Shown piece after piece: positions 5,481 through 10,814 of a stretch of 10,814 nucleotides of DNA. How positions within the stretch are numbered: position 1 is the stretch's first letter; the number at the start of each line of letters is the position of its first letter. Under the pieces are notes generated by a model, which was not told the origin of the DNA, made no database searches, and saw only the letters and a list, made by a program, of their open reading frames with translations. Source of the stretch: Rhodospirillales bacterium (lineage in GTDB: Bacteria; Pseudomonadota; Alphaproteobacteria; Reyranellales; Reyranellaceae); NCBI GenBank assembly GCA_013205335.1, contig JABMNB010000660.1:1-10814 (forward strand), in the 5' to 3' direction. The position numbers and the translations under genes are program-made.

Positions 5481-7025
5481 CTACATGATCACGTCGATGA
5501 GATACGGGCCCTTTTGCGACATGGCGTAGGTGAGCTGCTTGGTGAGCTCTTCCAGATTGGTCGCCTTGCCGGCCGGCACGCCCATGCCCTTGGCCAGGTC
5601 GGTGAACTGCAGCGTCGGGCGATCCAGCGTCAGCATGTCGATAGCGCGCGGCCCCGGATTGGCCGCGCCGACATCGGCGAGCTGGCTGTAGAGGATGTTG
5701 TAGGAGCGGTTCGAGAAGATCATCACGCAGACGTCGAGATTCTCGCGCGCCATCGTCCACAGCGACTGGATCGTGTACATCGCCGAGCCGTCGCCGATCA
5801 TGCAGATGACCTTGCGGTCGGGGCAGGCGACCGCCGCACCGACGGCGACGGGACCGCCGAAGCCGATTGAGCCGCCCATGTTGTTCAGCCAGTCGTGCGG
5901 CGGCGCGCCGGCGCTGAACGGGAAGAAGCCGCGGCCCGTCGTCACCGATTCATCGACCACGATCGCGCCTTCCGGCATCGTGGCGCCCAGCGCCTGGCCC
6001 AGGCCGTCGAGCGTGAACTTGCCGGTCGGACGATCGGGACGATGCGGCTGGGCGACGCCCTCAGCCTTCACGTTCATCGCGTCGAGTTCCATCGCCAGCG
6101 CCTCGAGCGAGCCGATCGGATCGCCTTCGACCGGGCAGAGCGTGGAAATCTCGCAATCGTCCGGCGACAGGACCGACGGCTTGCCGGGATAGGCGAAAAA
6201 GGCGAACGGCGCCTTGGCGCCGCACAGCACCATCTGCTTGGTGCCCTTGAGCTGGGCCAGTGCGTTCTCGACCACGAAGTGCAGGCGCAGGACCGGGATG
6301 CGACCGGCGCCGCGCTCGATGCGCGCCGTGCCGCCGGCGCCCTGGACCTTGCAGCCCGTCTTGGCGGCGATCTTGCCCGCGAGTTCGAGGCCTCGGGCCC
6401 GCAGCGCGCGGCCGCCGATGAAAAGCATGGCGCCCGGCATCTTGAGTGCCTTGGCCGCGGCCACGACCGTCTCGTTGCTGGGCTTGGCCGGCGCCGGAGC
6501 GGCGAGGGTCTCGGCCACGCCATCGGCTTCGCCCCAGGCGGTGTCGGCCGGCAGGATCAGCGTTGCGATCTGGCCCGGCGCCACGTTCGCGGCCTGGATC
6601 GCCAGCGCGCCGTCGGCGGCCACCGTCTTGGAGGTCGGCGACGTCTTCACCCAATGCGAGAACGGACGGGCGATGCCTTCGATGTCGGCCGTCAGCGGCG
6701 TGTCGTACTTGATGTGATAGAGCGCGTGCTCGCCCACGATGTTGACGACACCCGAACCCGCTTTCTTGGCGTTGTGCAGGTTGGCCGCCGCGTTGGCGAG
6801 GCCGGGACCGAGATGCAGCAGGGTCGAGGCCGGCTTGTCGGTCATGCGGTAATAGCCGTCGGCCGCGCCGCTGCAGACGCCTTCGAACAGGCCCAGCACG
6901 CAGCGCATGCCCTCGACCCGGTCGAGCGCGCCGACAAAATGCATTTCCGAGGTTCCGGGGTTCGCAAAGCAGACTTCGACGCCGCCCTTGACCAAGGTCC
7001 GAACCAGACTTTCAGCTCCGTTCAT
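5481..7025 (-). CDS. Thiamine-diphosphate-dependent enzyme, acetolactate synthase large-subunit-like
   Basis: This 514-residue protein has the three-domain layout of the ThDP enzymes related to acetolactate synthase, benzoylformate decarboxylase and oxalyl-CoA decarboxylase. The N-terminal pyrimidine-binding domain has FANPGTSEMHF (20-30) and the cofactor-activating glutamate E48 in GLFEGVCSGAADGY. The middle domain (about 190-320) is short. The C-terminal PP domain has the ThDP/Mg motif GDGSAMYT at 411-418, with the closing asparagine N439 in FSNRSYN. It is 40-80 residues shorter than true IlvB, and the middle domain shows no obvious FAD-binding similarity that I can vouch for. No ilvN regulatory subunit is adjacent. 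These points argue against branched-chain amino acid synthesis. The substrate cannot be read from the sequence. GGGGGA lies 6 nt before the ATG. It probably shares a transcript with trmB. Confidence 0.88.
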   Translation of the reverse strand: MNGAESLVRTLVKGGVEVCFANPGTSEMHFVGALDRVEGMRCVLGLFEGVCSGAADGYYRMTDKPASTLLHLGPGLANAAANLHNAKKAGSGVVNIVGEHALYHIKYDTPLTADIEGIARPFSHWVKTSPTSKTVAADGALAIQAANVAPGQIATLILPADTAWGEADGVAETLAAPAPAKPSNETVVAAAKALKMPGAMLFIGGRALRARGLELAGKIAAKTGCKVQGAGGTARIERGAGRIPVLRLHFVVENALAQLKGTKQMVLCGAKAPFAFFAYPGKPSVLSPDDCEISTLCPVEGDPIGSLEALAMELDAMNVKAEGVAQPHRPDRPTGKFTLDGLGQALGATMPEGAIVVDESVTTGRGFFPFSAGAPPHDWLNNMGGSIGFGGPVAVGAAVACPDRKVICMIGDGSAMYTIQSLWTMARENLDVCVMIFSNRSYNILYSQLADVGAANPGPRAIDMLTLDRPTLQFTDLAKGMGVPAGKATNLEELTKQLTYAMSQKGPYLIDVIM

Positions 7026-7134
7026 CGACGTCCCCCAAAACCCGAATGATTATCGGCGGGCACCCTAAGCCAGTCGCGACGCGAACCCAAGGCTTTGCAA
7101 ATTCTGAATAATTTCGTGTGCCGAACGTTCTCTC

Positions 7135-7163
7135 TTTATTCTCAAGCCCTTGATCGCTATAAT
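7135..7163 (+). promoter_or_regulatory. Candidate sigma70-type promoter for the acidic small gene
   Basis: A perfect TATAAT lies at 7158-7163, with a weak TTTATT at 7135-7140, 17 bp upstream. The surrounding stretch is strikingly AT-rich: 7141-7200 has 20 G/C of 60 in an otherwise GC-rich window. The implied start of transcription near 7170 gives a leader of about 33 nt. A perfect 10-bp palindrome TTCTTAAGAA (7180-7189) follows in the leader and could be an operator or chance. A weak GAAAG precedes the ATG. The same 177-bp gap must also serve the divergent TPP enzyme gene; a minus-strand GATAAT at 7049-7054 is a weak candidate for that. Confidence 0.5.
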
Positions 7164-7202
7164 TGAGCTATTATTTGAATTCTTAAGAACGAAAGACTTT
7201 CC

Positions 7203-7634
7203 ATGAGCCATTCGGAGCCTTCCGACAGCTCGGCCGACGCGCTTTTCGTCGTCGGCACCGACCTCGTCGAATTCGACCGTCACGAACTGCCGATCTATGC
7301 GACGCCCGCTTCGCGCTGGGCGGAGGCTGGCCTCGAGGGAGTTTCCTACGGCGCGGCACTCGACCGGCTGTTCGGCGAGCCGGGCGAGGTCTTCGTCGAC
7401 AGTCTCCCGGGCGCCGCCGCGTCCGCGCTGCCCTTGATGGGCGAGGACGCGCTGGTGGTCCTCAGCGACCTGTCCGACGGCGTGATGCTGCCCGCGACGG
7501 ACGGAACAGCGGCGATGCACGAAAGCGCGCCCGTCTACGATTTCGGCGCAGACACTCACTTCGTCGCCCATATCCAGGACGGCGTGAACTGGGACCAGAC
7601 CGACTCCGGGTGGTCGTTCGACCACCACGGCTAG
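7203..7634 (+). CDS. Small highly acidic protein of unknown function
   Basis: I do not recognise this 143-residue protein. By my count it has 25 Asp/Glu against 3 Arg, no Lys and no Cys, with 7 His, so its pI must be very low. There is no signal peptide, membrane segment or clear repeat. The middle (about 40-100) alternates hydrophobic and acidic stretches (GEDALVVLSDLSDGVMLPATDG is the core, near 80-101). The C-terminus is aromatic and His-rich (NWDQTDSGWSFDHHG). Plus-strand codon use is strongly GC-ending and an AT-rich promoter lies directly upstream, which favours this strand over the overlapping minus-strand frame (7065-7628), an arginine-rich shadow. It converges on the M20 hydrolase gene with 6 bp between stops. 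The lack of lysine suggests an acid-stable, cation-binding or secreted protein, but that is speculation. Confidence 0.65.
   Translation: MSHSEPSDSSADALFVVGTDLVEFDRHELPIYATPASRWAEAGLEGVSYGAALDRLFGEPGEVFVDSLPGAAASALPLMGEDALVVLSDLSDGVMLPATDGTAAMHESAPVYDFGADTHFVAHIQDGVNWDQTDSGWSFDHHG
7609..7626. terminator. GC-rich hairpin over the convergent gene ends
   Basis: GGTGGTC (7609-7615) pairs exactly with GACCACC (7620-7626) around a GTTC loop. It overlaps the last codons of the acidic small gene and lies just before its TAG (7632-7634) and the stop of the M20 gene (7641-7643). With only 6 bp between the two stops there is no other room for a terminator. No U tract follows on either strand, so it may instead be a 3'-end stabiliser or a coincidence of the His-His-encoding codons. 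Confidence 0.35.
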
Positions 7635-7640
7635 GCTGGC

Positions 7641-8837
7641 TCAGGCGGCCGCGTCACCCAGCTCGAGCTGGACGAGGTTCATCCAGTAGGCCGCGCCCGT
7701 CGTCAGGATCTGGTCGTTGAAGTCGTAGAGCGGCGAATGCACGTTCTGGCAGCCGCCCTCTCCCATGCCACCATTGCCGATCATGATGTAGGCGCCCGGC
7801 TTCTTCTCCAGCATGAAGGCGAAGTCCTCGGCGCCGGCGAGCGGCGAGGTGTTCGGCTCGACCTTCTCGCGACCGACCGTCATCGCCGCGGCTTCGACCG
7901 CGACGGAGGTCTGCTCGGCGGCATTGATCAGCGCCGGATAGCGGCGGTGATACTTGCTGACGGCCTCGCAGCCGCCGGCCTGGGCGATGCCCGCCGCGAC
8001 CTCGGCCAGCCGGCGCTCGAGCAACGCCCGCACGTCGGCTGAGAAGCTGCGGGCGGTGCCGCGGATCAGCACCTCCGAGGGAATGACGTTGGGCGAGCCC
8101 GGCGTGCCGGCCGCGATATGGCCGACGCTCAACACCGCGGCCTGGCTCGACGGCACGTTGCGGCCGACGATGCCCTGCACCGCGACGATGAACTGGGCCG
8201 CCACGAAGGTGGGATCCGTGCCACGATCCGGCATCGCGCCATGGCCGCCGGTGCCCTTGAAGACGACTTCCCAGCTGTCGGACGAGGCCAGCATCGCGCC
8301 GGTCCGGATGGCGAAGTGGCCGGCCGGGAAGCCCGGCATGTTGTGCATGCCGTAGACCACGTCGCAGGGAAACTTCTCGAACAGGCCTTCCTCGATCATC
8401 ACGCGGGCGCCGCCCAGCCCTTCCTCGGCGGGCTGGAAGATGAAGTGAACGGTGCCGGCGAAGTCGGGCGCCGCCGCGAGTTGCCTGGCCGCGCCCAGCA
8501 GCATCGTCGTGTGCCCGTCATGGCCGCAGGCGTGCATCTTGTTGGGGACCTGCGAGGCGTAGTCGAACTCGTTCTTCTCCTGCAGGTGCAGCGCATCCAT
8601 GTCGGCGCGCAGTCCGATCGTCTTCTGGCCCGGGCGATTGCCCGTCAGCGTGCCGACGACGCCGGTCGTGGCCAGGCCGCGATGGACCTTCAGGCCCCAG
8701 GCGGTGAGCTTGTCGGCCACGATCTGCGCGGTCCGCTCCTCCTCGAAGGCGGTCTCGGGATGACGATGGATGTCGCGACGGATGGCGGTGAGATCGGCCA
8801 TGTCGCCGGCCAGCAGATCGGGTGTGTAACGGGTCAT
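7641..8837 (-). CDS. M20 family metal-dependent amidohydrolase (hippurate hydrolase-like)
   Basis: The protein is 398 residues, the usual length for the M20D aminoacylase/hippuricase group, which hydrolyses N-acyl amino acids such as hippurate or N-acetyl amino acids in the cytoplasm. DIHRHPE at 22-28 is the family's N-terminal mark. Metal ligands and catalytic residues are in place: C104 and H106 in MHACGHDGH, the glutamate pair E138-E139 in QPAEEG, H165 in GMHN, and H367 in VHSPLYDFND. GTGGHGAMPDRGTDP (195-209) marks the lid/dimerisation domain. The active site looks intact. It stands alone on the minus strand, divergent from the GST-like gene across 132 bp, and no transporter is next to it, so the physiological substrate is open. 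No clear Shine-Dalgarno precedes the ATG at 8835-8837. Confidence 0.93.
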   Translation of the reverse strand: MTRYTPDLLAGDMADLTAIRRDIHRHPETAFEEERTAQIVADKLTAWGLKVHRGLATTGVVGTLTGNRPGQKTIGLRADMDALHLQEKNEFDYASQVPNKMHACGHDGHTTMLLGAARQLAAAPDFAGTVHFIFQPAEEGLGGARVMIEEGLFEKFPCDVVYGMHNMPGFPAGHFAIRTGAMLASSDSWEVVFKGTGGHGAMPDRGTDPTFVAAQFIVAVQGIVGRNVPSSQAAVLSVGHIAAGTPGSPNVIPSEVLIRGTARSFSADVRALLERRLAEVAAGIAQAGGCEAVSKYHRRYPALINAAEQTSVAVEAAAMTVGREKVEPNTSPLAGAEDFAFMLEKKPGAYIMIGNGGMGEGGCQNVHSPLYDFNDQILTTGAAYWMNLVQLELGDAAA

Positions 8838-8969
8838 GGACGGAGATTAGCGTCGGCCGGCCCGAAAAGAAAATGGCCCAGGAGCAAAGCGGCGAAGCCT
8901 TGCCGCGCGGTTGTGCGCGCCGCAGGCATCCTGCACAGTTCGCCGCTCCCTCCTGCCTGATGAACGGTC

Positions 8970-9776
8970 ATGACAGAGTCCGCCAAGCTCTCCGGAGCAA
9001 AACCCCGCCTCTATCATACGCCGTCCTCCTACTATTCGATGATCGCGCGCCTCGCGCTCGCAGAGGGCGGCATCGCCTGCGAGCGCGTCTTCGTCGACAT
9101 CCATTTCCGGCTGGGCCAGCAGCAGCCGGACTACGTGCGGATCAATCCGGGCATGACCGTGCCGACGCTGGTGCTGGCCGATCGCATCCTCGTCCAGAGC
9201 CGTGACATCGCCGAATATGCGCTGGGCGCCCCGCCCGACCCCGAGACGAAGAGCTGGGTCGACCTCCACTACGGCTATCCGATCGAGGAACTGACCTTCG
9301 GCGGAATTCTCGCCCGCAATCCGCTGGCGCGGATCATGATCCCGAAGCGACTCGAAGCGACCCGCCGCCAACTCCTCGCGCATGCCGCCCGAAATCCCGA
9401 CCTCGCTTCCATCTACGAGGCGCGCGCCGCGGTCTTCGCCGAGCGCGTCAAGACCTTCGAGCCGGACGCCGTCGTGAAGCTTTCGGAGCGGCGTCGCACT
9501 GAGGCCATCGGCTTCATGGACCGGCTCGAGCAGACGCTGGGCGATGGCCGTACGGTGCTGGTGCCCCCGGCCTACGGCGTCGCCGATGTGGTCTGGACGG
9601 TGTTTCTCGGACGCATGGAATTCGCCGGTCTCGGCGCCGAGATTCCCAGGCGGCCGGCGCTCGCGCGCTATTGGCGCACCATGCAGGCGCGTCCCGGCTT
9701 TTCCGCGGCGGACATATGGACGAAATTTCACGTCGGCCGCCTGATCGGCGGGATTCTAGGCATCGGCAGAGGCTGA
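8970..9776 (+). CDS. Glutathione S-transferase family protein
   Basis: The protein has 268 residues, longer than the common 200-230. Residues about 12-90 form a thioredoxin-like GST N-domain: LYHTPSSYYSMIARLAL (14-30), the cis-proline P65 in MTVPTLV, and the glutathione gamma-glutamyl contact Q76-S77 in VQSRDIAEYAL. The helical C-domain (about 120-250) ends with YGVADVVWTVFLGRM (202-216) and RPALARYWRTMQARPGF (228-244), typical of GST C-domains. The extra length lies between about 120 and 175 (basic, helical) and in a glycine-rich hydrophobic tail (GRLIGGILGIGRG). This is reminiscent of GDAP1-like or TCHQ-dehalogenase-like GSTs, but I cannot assign a subclass. The ATG at 8970 has no strong Shine-Dalgarno. 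The 132-bp gap to the divergent M20 gene holds no other feature I can support. hisA starts 72 bp downstream. Confidence 0.85.
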   Translation: MTESAKLSGAKPRLYHTPSSYYSMIARLALAEGGIACERVFVDIHFRLGQQQPDYVRINPGMTVPTLVLADRILVQSRDIAEYALGAPPDPETKSWVDLHYGYPIEELTFGGILARNPLARIMIPKRLEATRRQLLAHAARNPDLASIYEARAAVFAERVKTFEPDAVVKLSERRRTEAIGFMDRLEQTLGDGRTVLVPPAYGVADVVWTVFLGRMEFAGLGAEIPRRPALARYWRTMQARPGFSAADIWTKFHVGRLIGGILGIGRG

Positions 9777-9848
9777 CGGCGCGGATCGTCCAAGGGAGAG
9801 GATCGGGGGGTGGCGTCCCTGCCCGCAACGCGCTAAAGCCGCGCCGCC

Positions 9849-10577
9849 ATGATCCTTTTCCCCGCCATCGACCTCAAGGACGGCAAGTGCGTGCGCCTGC
9901 TGCGTGGCGACATGCAGCGTGCCACGGTGTTCAACGACAGCCCGGCTGCCCAGGCCAAGGCGTTTGCCAATGCCGGCTGCGAGTGGCTGCATCTGGTCGA
10001 CCTCAACGGCGCCGTCGAGGGCCATCCGGTCAACCGGGCGGCGGTCGAGAGCATCCTCAAGGAAATCGACGTGCCGACCCAGCTGGGCGGCGGCATCCGC
10101 ACCATCGAGAGCATCTCGCAGTGGTTCGAGGCCGGCGTGAAGCGGGTGATCCTGGGCACCATCGCGGTCAAGGAGCCGGGGCTGGTGAAGGCCGCCTGCA
10201 AGCAGTGGCCGGGCCAGGTGGCGGTCGGCATCGACGCCCGCGAGGGCATGGTCGCGGTCGACGGCTGGACCCGGCAGAGCACGGTGCGCGCGCTCGATCT
10301 CGCGCTGCGCTTCGAGGATGCCGGTGTCTCGGCCATCATCTACACCGACATCGACCGCGACGGCGCCATGGGCGGCGTCAATGTCGACGCCACGGTGACG
10401 CTCGCCCAGCATCTGACCACGCCGGTCATCGCCTCGGGTGGCGTCAGCTCGCTCGACGACCTGCGCGAGCTTCGACCGACCGAAGAGTTCGGCATCGTCG
10501 GCGCCATCGTCGGTCGCGCGCTCTATGACGGTCGCGTGACGGTGCCCGACGCGATCCGCGTGCTGAAGGGCGAGTAG
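9849..10577 (+). CDS. hisA: Phosphoribosylformimino-5-aminoimidazole carboxamide ribotide isomerase (HisA)
   Basis: HisA is the (beta/alpha)8-barrel isomerase that converts ProFAR to PRFAR in histidine synthesis. The protein is 242 residues, standard length. It starts MILFPAIDLKDGKCVRL with the catalytic base D8. QLGGGIRT (78-85) and ASGGVSS (195-201) are the two phosphate-binding loops of the half-barrel repeats. The acid D129 is in VGIDAREG and D169 is in TDIDRDGAM. All catalytic residues seem present. The ATG has no obvious Shine-Dalgarno. hisF follows after 6 bp, so they form a two-gene unit at least. The preceding gene is a GST-like gene 72 bp away rather than hisH. Confidence 0.97.
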   Translation: MILFPAIDLKDGKCVRLLRGDMQRATVFNDSPAAQAKAFANAGCEWLHLVDLNGAVEGHPVNRAAVESILKEIDVPTQLGGGIRTIESISQWFEAGVKRVILGTIAVKEPGLVKAACKQWPGQVAVGIDAREGMVAVDGWTRQSTVRALDLALRFEDAGVSAIIYTDIDRDGAMGGVNVDATVTLAQHLTTPVIASGGVSSLDDLRELRPTEEFGIVGAIVGRALYDGRVTVPDAIRVLKGE

Positions 10578-10583
10578 CGGGCC

Positions 10584-10814
10584 GTGCTGAAGGTTCGCAT
10601 CATCCCCTGCCTCGACGTCAAGGACGGCCGGGTCGTGAAAGGCGTGCAGTTCGTGGGCCTGCGCGACGCCGGCGATCCGGTCGAGCAGGCGCGCATCTAC
10701 GATGCCGCCGGCGCCGACGAACTCACTTTCCTCGACATCACCGCCACAAGCGACGGGCGCGACCTGATTCTGCACATCATCGAAGCCGTGGCCTCCCAAG
10801 TCTTCATTCCACTC
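10584..10814 (+). CDS. hisF: Imidazole glycerol phosphate synthase subunit HisF (partial, 3' end beyond window)
   Basis: HisF is the cyclase subunit that uses ammonia from HisH to turn PRFAR into imidazole glycerol phosphate and AICAR. The first 77 codons are present and the frame is open to the right edge. The start is the GTG at 10584, giving LKVRIIPCLDVKDGRVVKG, which matches the family N-terminus exactly in register. It includes the catalytic D11. Further matches are DAGDPVEQARIYDAAGADELTFLDITA (27-53). The second catalytic aspartate (about D130) lies beyond the window. It starts 6 bp after the hisA stop with no good Shine-Dalgarno, suggesting translational coupling to hisA. Confidence 0.96.
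   Translation, partial: MLKVRIIPCLDVKDGRVVKGVQFVGLRDAGDPVEQARIYDAAGADELTFLDITATSDGRDLILHIIEAVASQVFIPL

Noticed and set aside
7127..7141. Possible LexA/SOS box, GTTC-N7-ATTC, in the AT-rich promoter region
   Set aside because: It matches the alphaproteobacterial GTTC-N7-GTTC pattern at 7 of 8 positions, but such near matches are common by chance and the genes around it give no SOS link.
7065..7628. Minus-strand frame of 187 codons opposite the acidic small gene
   Set aside because: Its composition is that of a complement shadow, it runs into the AT-rich intergenic region, and the plus frame has GC-ending third positions and a promoter at its start.

Overview
The window looks like GC-rich chromosomal DNA from an alphaproteobacterium. 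The evidence is the minus-strand order trmB-rimP-nusA-ylxR-infB, the alphaproteobacterial style of the IF-2 N-terminus (a short basic FSHGRT block followed by a long Ala/Pro linker), strong GC bias at third codon positions, and GTG/TTG starts. I cannot assign a genus from the sequence alone. No phage, plasmid, CRISPR or insertion-sequence genes are visible, and no tRNA or rRNA.

Layout. From 7025 down to 1, six genes run on the minus strand: a thiamine-diphosphate (acetolactate-synthase-like) enzyme, trmB (tRNA m7G46 methyltransferase), then the translation/transcription operon rimP, nusA, a fused YlxR/L7Ae-type RNA-binding protein, and infB (cut by the left edge after the G3 motif). The trmB-rimP gap (4371-4729) holds a 26-bp inverted repeat of a dispersed-element type, an AT-rich TATA patch, and a strong hairpin just before the GTG start I prefer for rimP. 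The hairpin is a candidate rimP-leader attenuator.

From 7026 to 7202 lies a divergent AT-rich intergenic region with a perfect TATAAT. It drives a small, very acidic, lysine-free and cysteine-free protein of unknown function (7203-7634, plus). That gene converges on an M20 amidohydrolase (7641-8837, minus) with only 6 bp between the stop codons and a GC-rich hairpin over the end of the small gene. A 132-bp divergent gap then leads to three plus-strand genes: a glutathione-S-transferase-like protein (8970-9776), hisA (9849-10577) and hisF (10584 to the right edge).

How the genes work together. RimP (30S maturation), NusA (elongation/antitermination), the YlxR/L7Ae protein and IF-2 form the classic operon coupling transcription with ribosome assembly and initiation. 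TrmB adds tRNA modification upstream. HisA and HisF catalyse consecutive steps of histidine synthesis. The TPP enzyme, M20 hydrolase and GST are ordinary accessory metabolic genes. I found no clear undescribed multi-gene system. The observations most worth a second look are the 15-bp coding tandem repeat in infB, the rimP leader hairpin, the palindromic repeat next to it, and the lysine-free acidic orphan with its AT-rich promoter.
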